From NCBI RefSeq assembly GCF_000350225.1, contig NW_005179049.1:64547-128546 (forward strand): a DNA stretch of 64,000 nt, written 5' to 3'. Each line of letters opens with the position of its first letter. Position 1 is the stretch's first letter. Under the pieces are notes generated by a model, which saw only the letters and a program-made list of their open reading frames with translations, was not told where the DNA came from and made no database searches. Positions 1-10,255 of this stretch are shown here, in pieces. The stretch comes from Chondrus crispus (lineage: Eukaryota; Rhodophyta; Florideophyceae; Gigartinales; Gigartinaceae). The position numbers and the translations under genes are program-made.

Positions 1-5
1 GAAAA

Positions 6-29
6 GGGGGGGGGGGGGGGGGGGGGGGG
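6..29. repeat. poly-G homopolymer of 24 bases
   Basis: An uninterrupted G run lies at the extreme left of the window. It could be a true homopolymer or a read or assembly artefact at a gap edge. It has no telomere-like periodicity. Confidence 0.8.
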
Positions 30-360
30 TTGCCCCTCGTGCTGTACAGTACGCGAGCGTAGTACGGTATATGCCCTCTCGCCTGTGGCGGAGTCTGCGA
101 AAATTTAAATGTCATAGTGCACATGTGATTGTTGTAGTAGTGAAACCCATGACATGTAACATGAATTGTAATCTTTGAACTCATTAGCATCGCGAGACAA
201 AATTACTAAGTCGCCAGGTGCCAAGTCCACATTTGCTGAAGGGCGCCTTCATTGTGAGACCCTTTGGCCGATTCGACCAACACGGTTACAGAGGTTGTTC
301 TTTTTCAGCTACAGTACCAAGGGTACTGTACCTCAAAGTTACGAGAACCGAGGCCATTTC

Positions 361-454
361 CGATAGATCTATCGGACCGTTTGTCCTCATATGAGGACAA
401 ACTTATTTTATTTTTTCTAGTGTCTATTGGACATGTATGTGGCCTCATATGAGG
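361..454. repeat. cluster of three perfect palindromes
   Basis: Three perfect palindromes sit within 95 bases: a 14-mer at 361-374 (CGATAGATCTATCG), a 24-mer at 379-402 centred on CTCATATGAG, and a 12-mer at 443-454 (CCTCATATGAGG). The last two share the CCTCATATGAGG core, and a related half-site (CATATGAGG) occurs near 870. They could be binding sites or remnants of transposon ends; no function is assigned. Confidence 0.7.
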
Positions 455-1258
455 TCATTTTTCAACTTTTTTCAGGACTTGTGCTTACTCAACATGAAGG
501 AAAAAGATACTCTCGCCACCGCAGTTGACTTCTGCGTTGCGGAAGGGTGGAATTTGGTGAGATTTGCACGTCTTTTCCAGCCATTTTAGAATGCCTAAAA
601 AGAAGCTTTTTTGAACAACCTCAAAACGTTATGTGTTGATATCTTTGAAAGCAAAACGCCTGTTTAAAATATCAACCGAAGATTAAAACTTCACTAGATT
701 CTTAGTCTTTCTGTGTATTCACAAATGTTATCCCAATGTTTTGCAAGATGTTATTGCCGAAGGCATGCGCGTTAAAGAAATGGTGTCCACACCTGACTTT
801 ATATAGTTTCGATTTAATGTATATATTTTTGCAAAAAAAAGGCGGCCTCCCATGCCATAGCTGACCACATATGAGGCAAACTGCATGTCAAATAGACACT
901 CTAGGCAACCAAACTCGCGATTTCACTTCGGTTTTTTGACACCAAAAGGCCATCACCACAGGTAAAGCATTTGCTTTTCGATTTTAGCGAAAACCAACTT
1001 GTTGATGCGCATAAAGGTGTACAAAAGAAATTGTTGGCTTACGGTAAACATTTTTCTTTAAGCTAATTTTGTTCCTGTAGCATAGAAACGTGGGCTTGAG
1101 TGCCTCTTATTCGTTTTTAACTTCAGAAAATTTAGAACCAGTTAATCTACCAAAGAAAAATAGAAACCGTGGCAATCCAAGTTGAAAAGAAATAAAATTC
1201 GCAGATATTTATGTTATGATAACGCCTGGTCGAATAGACACTAGGTAACACCTTTTTT

Positions 1259-1294
1259 GTCCAGTGCTGATCATACTATGCACGGTAAATGGAC
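1259..1294. repeat. dispersed short repeat, copy 1
   Basis: The segment GTCCAGTGCTGATCATACTA followed a few bases later by TAAATGGAC closely matches 6150-6180. Two separate copies of a 30-36 base block suggest a small dispersed repeat or remnants of one old element. Confidence 0.5.
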
Positions 1295-2112
1295 CCGAGC
1301 TCATTCTGAAATGCAAATTCAGGGTAAGAATGGCATTGCACGTATATAGTCGTAGTTTTTCGACAGCGAGCAGGTCCAGCACAGGACAGACTACTCCTTT
1401 TTACCACCCAAAAGAACTGAGGTATCATTTACCCAACAGGACAAACAGAAAATCACAAAACATTTGTCAAACTGAAGGATAAAATACATTATATCAAGGT
1501 CCCGGCGAAGCATTGAGATTGCCAGCTGGAGCTGATTAATCCCAGGCTTGGACCGCGAACTTGAAATGGATGGGGCAAAGCGTGTTGATATTCACGTAAT
1601 GGACAAACAAATATATGTGTTTGCCCTGCGGAAATTCTGCATGACAAACAGGCAGATGGGAAATTCAGACTCGGCGTTTCTGTGTCCGCACATTTAGACA
1701 GGGAGCCCCCCTAATCTTGTTCGAATAACTTACATGTTGATCTATCTCTGTCAATATGCATCACGAAGGAAATACTGTGCAACGCACTGCGGACCTTTCA
1801 GCGACAGAAGAATTGTCGATGCTGGGTCCTTTGTGCATTTCAGGTTCAACAACAACAAGGTGATCACTGGTGCTTTTCGGGGAAGTAGTACAAAGTTCGC
1901 ATTGGTGGGATCGAGACCTACAAACAGCAATGCTACACTGCAGCCTGGAGTTGAAGTACATCTTGTATCGAGACCTGGATTCTGACGATAAGGATTACTA
2001 CAATTTAACACTTCTGATCAAGGATGTGGAGCTGTTCAAATATAGAAGTTAATGTGACTTAGACCTTATGTACTTTGATGAGAAATATTATCTCCTTGCA
2101 TACATTTGTCGT

Positions 2113-2143
2113 TAACATCTGCCGTTATTATCGGCAGATGTTA
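2113..2143. repeat. 12-bp perfect inverted repeat
   Basis: TAACATCTGCCG at 2113-2124 is mirrored exactly at 2132-2143 around a 7-base AT-only loop. The role is unknown. Confidence 0.75.
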
Positions 2144-3703
2144 TGGACATATGGCGTGCAAGCCAGAGATGGCCCACGCAAGGTCACACCTGTGCACATC
2201 GATCAAACATAGAGCAGATACTGGTCCATCCTTTGAGATGTTATACGTAGACGGCAGGAGCTTCCAAAGCTATATAACTGTGTTGGAGACTGGAAGGCGG
2301 ATTGGAGCTCAGAACCGTTTTGCAATGTGTCAGGAAGTTGGTTGAAGTTGTTCTGGTGGCACCGGCAAAGGCAGAATATTATATCTAAGATGCCACAAGT
2401 GCGAACGGCTGTATTCTTGGTTATGAGAGCAGCACAGAGACGAAAGACTTCGGAGATAAGTTGGAACTATACTTCAACAATTTGAGGTTCTTGTTGGACA
2501 CATGCTAGGAGCATGTGTACAATCACGAGAGAACTGAGAAACGTGGGCTCGCTTTGTCAACTGTGTGGCGTACCCTTAAAGTACCACGTACGCCCTGGCG
2601 AGGATGTCCAGCAGGCCCACGAGGGCCACAGGACATTGGTTGATATCTGCATCGACTCTAAACTCACAGAGGACTTTTTCTGGTGTTCTTTGTCTTAGCA
2701 TGCGAGAAACAGGTCACAATCACGAGAGAAGTACACCGCCTTGCGCCAGAGTGCGCTCAATGATTCATCACGGCCGAGGTCAACCAATTGATATCGCTCG
2801 GCACGGACATGGAGGAGACCAGGGGTCATGTGTTTACCAGTATCCATGCTGCAATGAGAGATCGTGGCTTCCGAACGCGGCCCAGTTCCTTGTGGAAGCA
2901 CAAAGAGCAACACTGCCCCGTCATGTGAAGTCCGCACGTTTGCTTGGGGAAAAAGGGAGCACTGGAAGATGGTGGAAGAAGAAGGAGTTATGACCTGTCC
3001 TGGGCCCGCATTGGAGAAGAAAGAGCTTGGAAGACCTACTCTCATCACGGAGCGACGGGCGAAATTGCGGACAGGGAAGAAAGAATGAAAAATGTACAGG
3101 TGTGGGAGCGGCTCTACTTCACATTATGCCGCCCAATAAGCAAGGCTCATCCTAGGCACGAATCTATCTGCATATAGACGACGACCACCGAAGAATTGAA
3201 TGCTGTATCAAACGCCAGAGACGGAGCACAAAGGTGACAAGTGAAAGCATGAAATAGTGGCGGTTGTGGTCTCGTCTCAGGGATATGGACAATGTCAGCA
3301 ACAAGTCTACAGGGACATGATAATGGCCGCCAAGGTGTCAAGCGTTGAAGTCTTCCTGTGGAGAGGGAATTAACAGAGAAAACTGTCGACTGCGGCTGCT
3401 TTCGAGCAGACAGGTACAGATAAAGCTGTCATAGTAAGACACATTGGTGTAGGAATAGAACCGAAGTTCCCAAAGAACTGGTAAAATAAATTGTACGCTT
3501 TCAGTCCACTTCAGTGTCACCAGACGGTTAAATGGCTCTCTAACCGCACCCCCAGGTTGACTGCGTCCACCAGTGCCTCCGAGCACTTCCATCACTGGAC
3601 GGTATCGAGCCGACGAATCCCGTTGTTGCTCTTTATCTATATCTGTACTGTTCCAGAGGGTTACGAGGGCCGGGAGCACTAGCCATTTTAAATCCCGTGC
3701 GTA

Positions 3704-3935
3704 CAGTACCCTTCCCCGAGGGGGCAATTTGGTAATTATTTTGACGGAGCCTAACAAGTGTTTTATGGCACTATCCTGGGCTACCAAAAAGCGTCTGCTA
3801 CAGCCAATGGGATGTCCATGTGCCACAGACGACGAAAGGACGCCGGCGAAAACAACCTGTTTGAAGCCATTTGACATTTTCACACACGTGCAGAAAGGGC
3901 TCAAATGAGAAAAAGGGGCAATTTGGTAATTTTAG
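3704..3935. repeat. left terminal inverted repeat and subterminal repeat of the pogo element
   Basis: The terminal motif covers about 3704-3735. The core GGGGCAATTTGGTAAT occurs at 3721 and again in the same orientation at 3915. Such doubled cores are plausible transposase binding sites. Confidence 0.8.
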
Positions 3936-5560
3936 TTATGAACTAGAAAGCGACAACAGAGATTGCACAACCTCATCTTCACCCCCTTTATCCTTCCTAA
4001 AGGCATGCTTCGAAAATGTACGGCTCATTGCCGCGCCGTACCTCGCCCCAGACGAAGGCGAAAAATCCTGGTCGCGTGCGGAAGAGAGAGAAATCTGGTT
4101 TTCTGTTCCCGACGTTAACTTTGCACGGCCATTTTCACTCGACAATCGCAGCTGTGCGCGCTTGCGTTCCCGTTCTGCCCTCTTCTCATATTTGAGTCGC
4201 CTTTCAGTAGCTAGTTTAACGTATCTCTCTTTTTGGGTTTCAATTATTTCATCCCAAGTCAGATAAAGACCAGGTGTCCCTTTTTGCAAATCAACACTTT
4301 TCGGACGACTTGCGTTCGAACTCTTACTTTTCGAGTAACGTGTGCTTGTCAGAAGGATTTTGTTCACACTCCTGCTCTTATTCAAAAATATTTCAACCTC
4401 ACGGAGTCCTGTTTTGGGGTCACTTGCTGCCTCCAAAATGTTTTTGAGCTTGCGCAAAGTCTGATTGTCGGGGTTGCGAGTTCTATTTGCGACATTTACT
4501 AAAGATGCCGAGCAACTTTTTGGGTCATATGACACCGCATTTCGTCCTTATCTCTTAAACCTGTCGAGAAATGAAAATTTCATTGGCCATAACTCCGTCT
4601 TTTCGAAGCTCAACTTAATCTTAGTAACAGTGATATAACTGTAAGCCAATGTCGCCACCATAAGATTTGATCGGACACTTCGCATGTCAAGTGTCGTTTG
4701 CTTATGGAGCAAGTCACAGTATGTGTGAATATCGTTTTTGAAAGACCTGTTAATGTCCTGGTCGAATGGTTGTAAGAAATGAGTTGTGTTAGAGGGAAAT
4801 TGGACGACCTCGCACTTTTTTTGCTTGCATATCTGGAGCCACTCGTAGCCTTCTCGCGATAAGTGGCCGTCGAGAGTCATGCAGTAAGAAAGCTCCGGGG
4901 GTATTTTCCTCACAAACGTATCCACATGCTCCATCACAAAGGAAATAATTCTTTTTTCCATACTTCCCCTGTCTGTCGTCATCATGACGGTTCCTTAGTC
5001 AAACTATGTTTTTCAGATAACCTCTCCGTTTCAGGGGAATGGCATTTTATTTCGGTCTGTTGGAGTGGCAAGATCCATCCACTCATTACATTCTTACCCT
5101 TTACAATGAAAAAGGGTGGTGTTTTGTGACCAGACCCAGAAACAGCCACTACAATTGTTATATGCTTGTTTTTATTTATAGCTTGACAAGCCACATACCT
5201 GCCATGATTGAAGTGCGGACCCAAATACTTAAGTTCTCACTCCATATTGGCAGTCTGCAGCTGTCTCGTCGAAGTTCCAAAGCCGCGTTAGGTCCCTGAA
5301 TATGCCTGGATGTGTATTTTGAACTTTTTCAATGCTTCAGAGACCGTTGACACATGTGTGAAATTCTCAGCCGCCAACTTTGCCACATCTTTGTTTCTCA
5401 CTTTTCGGTAAGTAATTTCTCAATTCACTGCCCGCCAGTGCCGGATGGTGTCTTGAGATGGGCTGCCAGATTCTGTGCCAAATCCTGAGCGCCCATCAGA
5501 CGCTTTCTCAGTCATAATATTCCGCACATCACTATTCGAACTACGAAACCCTTTTCAGCT
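3936..5560 (-). pseudogene. pogo/Tigger-type DDE transposase, decayed
   Basis: Three overlapping minus-strand frames carry successive parts of one DDE_1 (PF03184-like) transposase. Near 5250-5275 the catalytic-start motif LWNFDET is readable. Next comes GHKTPPFFIVKGK at about 5100-5130. The second aspartate lies in LDGHLSREGYEW near 4860, and the third in THFLQPFDQDINRSF near 4770, giving 35 residues between the last two aspartates (DD35D spacing). A basic, serine-rich C-terminal part (ILEAASDPKTG and onward) occupies 3936-4535. The frame changes near 4540, 4985 and 5225, with stops also near 5290 and 5430, so the gene is broken. Possible DNA-binding N-terminal sequence lies near 5300-5560. 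The product would be a nuclear transposase acting on the TIRs. Family assignment is firm; the exact gene start is not. Confidence 0.8.
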
Positions 5561-6058
5561 GCATAAAAATCCTTTTCTTCATCCAACTAGACTCTTATTC
5601 ACTAATAACTGGGCGGCCTCCTCTTAAATGGGCTCGGGAGATAGAAGGGCGTTGATTTGTGATTCATCATGCTCTTGCAGAGCGTGATAAATGCGATCTA
5701 CTGTTGCCCGGGGTACTCCTGTCGGTCTCACGACGATGGACCTTTTCGTACAACTACGAAGGAGCGCGGTGGCCTTCTATCGCCCCTTTTTTGTCAATGC
5801 GTCGCGCTCTTGTCTTGTTGTTTCAATCGCCTTCCACAATAGAATAGAGAGTGCCATGAATCACGCAATTCTGGAGTTGAAGTCATGATGTCGGTGCGAC
5901 AGGAGAGAGGTTGATGAGGGTTGGGACGCTGTGGCGTAGCGGGAGTTTGAATTTTGGCGGTCTTCTGCAACGCAGGGCAACGAGGGAGGACTTACTAAGT
6001 TGTACGAGTAGTGTTTGCATGTGGACGGAGGGTTTTGGAGAATCTGGAAGGGGAAGAC

Positions 6059-6127
6059 TAAAAATTACCAAATTGCCCCGATTACCAAATTGCCCCTTTC
6101 AGGAAGGGTACCCTCCAAAGGGAACTG
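6059..6127. repeat. right terminal inverted repeat of the pogo element with doubled core
   Basis: ATTACCAAATTGCCCC occurs twice in tandem (6064-6079 and 6081-6096), followed by GGAAGGGTAC and a terminal ACTG at 6127. It mirrors the left end, but here the two cores are 17 bases apart, against 194 on the left. Confidence 0.8.
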
Positions 6128-6149
6128 TACTGCAATAATACAGTGAACC

Positions 6150-6180
6150 GTCCAGTGCTGGTCATACTAGTTAAATGGAC
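6150..6180. repeat. dispersed short repeat, copy 2
   Basis: It matches 1259-1294 (GTCCAGTGCTG-TCATACTA and TAAATGGAC). Its right half forms the left arm of the first hairpin in the cluster that follows. Confidence 0.5.
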
Positions 6181-6285
6181 AAGAAGTCCATTTAACTAGT
6201 CCCTGCAGCCCAGCAAGACAAGAAATCTTGCTGGGATGCATACTCTCCCAGTTACGTAAATGTAACTGTTGAGCGTCTCGCTCAA
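6166..6285. repeat. four consecutive perfect hairpins
   Basis: Four stem-loops follow each other in 120 bases. Stems: 6166-6180 with 6186-6200 (15 bp, loop AAGAA); 6209-6218 with 6226-6235 (10 bp); 6249-6255 with 6262-6268 (7 bp); 6269-6275 with 6279-6285 (7 bp, loop TCT). All stems are perfect. The segment lies just outside the right TIR of the pogo element. It could be a structured RNA, a recombination site, or the end of another element. Confidence 0.75.
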
Positions 6286-7637
6286 AAATTCGGACGGCAG
6301 GGTGCTACACTGTGGAACGCCCCTGCTACCCTCCAAGTGCCATGGCGACTAGATTTTTAATGAAGAATGAAGAAATCGTATTGATATGTACGGTATAATC
6401 GCAAGCGAATAAGTTTCCATTATTGGCAATGAAAGCAGCCGAAAAATGTGTGGATGTAAAATTATCAAGAGAGATTAATCGGGTTTGCGTGTTCTCGCAA
6501 ACGCTTGTAATGTTACGCTATTTCAAAGTAAGTGTGCTGGGGCACAAGTCGTCGATCATCCTCGTCTTCTCTAGGCGAGGTCGAAAAGCGGTGCCTATTC
6601 GTAGCCGGCAGACTTTCGTGTCGCACGCTGGGACGGATGCTTGAAGATAATGTAAAACCCTGTTGCCAGAATGATTTTTGCTGTACGGCATCCCAGCAAA
6701 GCGTGCGAAAGGAGGTTGTGTGCTGTACCTCTGCGTTCAGTATACTACGCGATCGGGGGTGATGTAACTAGAATACGGTGGTGTACGTGCCTACGGATTC
6801 CAAAAAGTGCGACGGATCGGTTGAGGTGAAGATGTAACCGTTGTGAATGCGGTGTCCTTCTCTGCTGTAACATGTTACTTCTTATTTCAATATCAGTATT
6901 GAAGTGTTTTCCGGCTGTGTCCATGTCTTGATCGAAGCGGCGAAGAGTTTGCACTGCCGTTGTTGCACGGTATACAGTAGACCGGCAAGTGAGCGTAGTG
7001 GAAGAGTGGTATGCGTCAATCGCGTAGGTTGGCGTCTTTTTATGACTCTCTTTGATTCGTGGATCGGACATCACCCTGGGACAAGGCAGCTTTCGCAGCT
7101 GCAAATGCCTTTTGTTTTTGCATCGTCGGAAAACCTGGCTGCCCATACAATAGAGCATTAACGGGTTTGGGTTCACTAAAATGCAGGAACCCTAAATATC
7201 GCAAATGCTGTACAGTTCTGTGATTGACGTTTGCTGTATGAGCATTAGGTAGACGTGTACAGTATCCAAGGTCTGGGAGAGGAAGAGGCTGCTACAGTAG
7301 TAGGGAGCAGAACAGATCATACCAATGGCAGGGTACAGTCTGGCAAAGCGAGTGCGGGTGACATAGGCAAGTAATCATACAGCACAGACCCGTGTTGGGC
7401 ATGCGCGACAGGGCTTTTGGGCTCGGCAGGGCATAGATTCGTATCATCCTCAGGCAAACAGCCTGAGGGGGGAATTCTGGCGAAAAGCGCTGTCACAGGA
7501 CTGTGCACAATGGAGCGAGTGGAATGCTGTACCGCACAGCTTATGGTTGCAAGAGAAAGTGTAGTGATACAACACGGTACACTGTACCGCGAGTGTTCCA
7601 ATGTGCAATCGAGTAGTCACCAATGGTAGATTGACAA

Positions 7638-7663
7638 GCTCATAATATGATCATATTATGAGC
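7638..7663. repeat. 26-bp perfect palindrome
   Basis: GCTCATAATATGA at 7638-7650 is followed immediately by its exact reverse complement at 7651-7663. It is AT-rich and could extrude a cruciform or bind a dimeric protein. Confidence 0.8.
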
Positions 7664-8905
7664 AGTTGGACCACATCCTATGAATAGGATCTTAAAGAGC
7701 AGGTGGGTCCTTCTTCTCGCGTTTGACAGTTTTTTAACATATAACAATGTCATATATTATGGTTGTAGGGCATTTTCAAGGGCCGTTGCCCATGGTACTG
7801 TAGAGTATCTAGACGCTGCCGTTCTTCCCACCGTCGAGTACACGCAGGAAAGCCGAAGAGCACATTCATCCCGGATGGGACAGGCGCCGCCGATGATACC
7901 CTTTACTGAGCTGTGCACTATGTTCAGGAAAAAAAGAACGGGGGACTGGGCCTTTGGGAAATAGTTCACTTTTCTTTCAGCTAAAAGTCATATAAGCAAC
8001 CGCAACTATTGAGTATCGTTGTATGGGAGAAGTGAGCTCCGAGTAGAGACATGTACAATTGTACTGCCAGAGTCTCGCACACTGCGGTGCAGTGTACTGT
8101 ACCTGCAACAGTCAGGAGCAGACGAGCGCGTGTTTGTGAAGCAATGGGGTTGCAACTAATCTGCAGGGGGGGTGTGGAGGGGGAGAGGGGCGAGCGGAGA
8201 CGCATTCTGGAAGGATCGGGTTGGGATGTGCAAGTAGCGTAAGGAAGAAAGGCTGGAACGAGTAAAATGAGGTATATGAAGGCGAGGGCCAATGGAATTG
8301 CATGAAATCCGGGAGATTGGGAGAAATATCTATCATTCGGGCGGGGATTGGCCCAAATGGGGGGTCCGGGCGTCAGCTTGCAGCCGGGGGGCTGGCAGGG
8401 GCTTCCGGTGGATGTAATGTAATTATGATGCTTCGGGCTGCTGCGACCCCCTATCCAGTTGCCGGCCGGCGAGTGCCAGCATCTGCGGGCCAGAGCGGAT
8501 CAGAGGCGTCATCAGCGCATGGTAGCGGCCACCAGCGATAGAAAATCTCGGCAGTGGCGCCCGTTGCCATGTGTAGGGCCGTCACGAATGGCATGCCATA
8601 TCTCCGCGACGAAGGATAACATTAATTTTTTCAACAGCTGGCGGCTGCACCTTCCGAAAACAATTGAAAAATAACATTTCGCACGGCACAGCTTGGAGAG
8701 GCCTGCTTGACACGCGCCGCTTCATCAATATGACCCCACCCCCTCCCTCGCGGTGCTTGACTGAGAGCCACTCGCTTGTTCCTTGCCCCACCACTACCCG
8801 CACAAATTCCCCCTCACGTGTGTACCCAACCCCCCTTCCCCGTCCGTACCCACTACAGTAGTTCCAAAAGCCCTCGCGAGCCGCGTTTCGTTTCACCCCT
8901 GATTC

Positions 8906-8912
8906 TATTTAA
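8906..8912 (+). promoter_or_regulatory. possible TATA-like element of the SANT gene
   Basis: TATTTAA lies about 150 bases upstream of the start codon at 9062, between long pyrimidine-rich stretches. This is a weak candidate, based on motif and position only. Confidence 0.25.
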
Positions 8913-9061
8913 CAAAACGTCCCCAGCTGCCTTCCTCCCAACAAACGATACACCCAGCCGCCAAAGGCCCTTCCCCCCGACCTCTTCCCGCCGCCCCCCG
9001 ACCCTACCCACATTACCCTGGTCCTCCTCGTTCCCTGCGCACCTCCACGGATACCCCCGCC

Positions 9062-10255
9062 ATGTGCAACTTCCCGCGTATTCTCGACTCCGACGATATT
9101 CACGCCTCCGCTGCCACTGCCGCCGCCTTAGCTTTCACCCCACCCGCCGACCTCAGCAAGCGCGCCACTGAGAATCAGCAACGCATCGGCTTGCTCGAGG
9201 AGCTCATTCGCGCCGAGAAGCTAGAACTCAGCCGTCTTCGAGCCCATAATGACTCGCTTCAGCTTCCGCTTCCGCTTCCGCTTCCGCTTCATGAAAACTA
9301 CCAACGCGGCCCAAATCCCGTCCCGCCCTCTCCGCAACCTTCACTAAACCTCGCAACCGAGTCCTTCAAAGCACCCCATCATCAGAACCGTAAATTCCCA
9401 ACCACTCCAGAACTCACCCTTCGCCAAATCTCTTGCGCTTTAGACTCTTCACCTCGTGGTGTCATGATGCAGTCTTTCGAAACCCCTTCACACAGTCCGA
9501 ATATCAACAACATGTCCGACCCTAATCTAGCCTCAGATACCGGCATGAACCGGACACTTTCTTGCGCAGAGGAGGAAAGCCCTCAAATGGCTGCTCGTGG
9601 AAGTCACTGGTCATTTGCTGAGAAGGCTCGCTTTGAAGCTGCACTGCAGAAGTATGGACCATTCGTGTGGGATGACATCATATTCGCGGTCGGTACCCGC
9701 ACGGAAAAACAAGTGAAGGCCTACGCTGCACGTTACCGTCGTCGCAAGAAGCTTGCTAGCCGCATGGAAGCCCTGTTCAGTGACGTTGCACATCAACAGC
9801 GATGGCAAAAGGACTGTCAGGATGCGCGATCTCAAACCGAGACTTTGGAGTCAGAAGTTATGGTTGTCGATGACTCTGCATTTGAACTGCCCCAGGGTCC
9901 TTCGCTGTTGTCTGAGACCGACAACGGGAGTGTCGAATCTGATAAGACCGAAACCCTCATGGGTACACTCAGCCCTCACTTGACCGACCCTTATTCAGAA
10001 GAAACTCAACCGACTTGTTCAGATACAAGCCTTTTGTTCCCTCCGGCTCTCGTTGGGGACAGTATCCTGATTCCTGGGAAACGTTCTACCGGTGCTCAAA
10101 CTATGTCCCCCGCAGGGGGTGATCTCCTAATAGATCGCGCTTTTGGAGAGGATGGTGTCATTGTGGGCGGTGACGCAGTCAAGACAGAGCAGCTTGTTCA
10201 GATTTCAGATGACTCGATGCAAGCAGATTTTCTAAGTTGCCTATTTCATCCATAA
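9062..10255 (+). CDS. SANT/Myb-like DNA-binding domain protein (397 aa)
   Basis: A single open frame without visible introns. Residues 1-35 are Ala/Asp-rich. Residues 36-65 (ENQQRIGLLEELIRAEKLEL and onward) look like a short coiled coil, followed by a Leu-Pro run from a hexanucleotide repeat. Residues about 179-230 form one SANT/Myb-type helix-turn-helix with spaced aromatics (HWSFAEKARFEAALQKYGPF, then VWDDIIFAVGTRTEKQV) ending in a basic stretch (RYRRRKK). The C-terminal 160 residues are acidic and Ser/Thr-rich, as in activation or interaction regions. It probably acts in the nucleus as a transcription or chromatin factor; its targets cannot be told. The start was chosen as the first ATG after the pyrimidine-rich leader, with coherent composition from there on. 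A single-repeat protein could equally be a chromatin-complex subunit. This is the only ordinary host gene I can support. Confidence 0.8.
   Translation: MCNFPRILDSDDIHASAATAAALAFTPPADLSKRATENQQRIGLLEELIRAEKLELSRLRAHNDSLQLPLPLPLPLHENYQRGPNPVPPSPQPSLNLATESFKAPHHQNRKFPTTPELTLRQISCALDSSPRGVMMQSFETPSHSPNINNMSDPNLASDTGMNRTLSCAEEESPQMAARGSHWSFAEKARFEAALQKYGPFVWDDIIFAVGTRTEKQVKAYAARYRRRKKLASRMEALFSDVAHQQRWQKDCQDARSQTETLESEVMVVDDSAFELPQGPSLLSETDNGSVESDKTETLMGTLSPHLTDPYSEETQPTCSDTSLLFPPALVGDSILIPGKRSTGAQTMSPAGGDLLIDRAFGEDGVIVGGDAVKTEQLVQISDDSMQADFLSCLFHP
9257..9290 (+). repeat. in-frame CTTCCG hexanucleotide repeat
   Basis: About five tandem CTTCCG units inside the SANT gene encode alternating Leu-Pro. 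The length probably varies between individuals and would change a linker, not the domain. Confidence 0.8.

Larger units (their letters stand above)
1..3703. other. ORF-poor segment, no supported gene
   Basis: I see no convincing gene here. Open frames are short, overlap on both strands and show no family motif. The segment holds a poly-G run, several perfect palindromes near 361-454, an inverted repeat at 2113-2143, and a copy of a short repeat that recurs near 6150. It may be decayed transposon sequence, but nothing identifies the family. Confidence 0.5.
3704..6127 (-). mobile_element. pogo-like (Tc1/mariner superfamily) DNA transposon
   Basis: The ends are visible. Both begin CAGT and are flanked by TA (3702-3703 and 6128-6129), the target duplication of Tc1/mariner and pogo elements. 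The left end reads GTACCCTTCC, five bases, then GGGGCAATTTGGTAAT. The right end carries the same arrangement in inverted orientation. A decayed DDE_1-type transposase on the minus strand fills the interior. At about 2.4 kb the length is normal for an autonomous pogo element. The coding region has several frame changes, so it is probably dead. Confidence 0.85.
6128..9061. other. intergenic region upstream of the SANT gene
   Basis: I see no supported gene in this segment. It contains the hairpin cluster at 6166-6285, a 26-bp palindrome at 7638-7663, many scattered TACAGTA/TACTGTA heptamers, and from about 8740 a pyrimidine-rich stretch that is probably the promoter and leader of the gene at 9062. 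Short open frames overlap on both strands and look accidental. Confidence 0.5.

Noticed and set aside
6-29. Poly-G run as a telomere or G-quadruplex array
   Set aside because: It is a plain homopolymer without a telomeric unit; an artefact is just as likely.
1734-2052. Overlapping small open frames on both strands
   Set aside because: Short, mutually overlapping and without recognisable motifs.
3338-3904. 188-aa minus-strand open frame
   Set aside because: It runs across the left end of the pogo element, has no family motif and overlaps a plus-strand frame; probably accidental.
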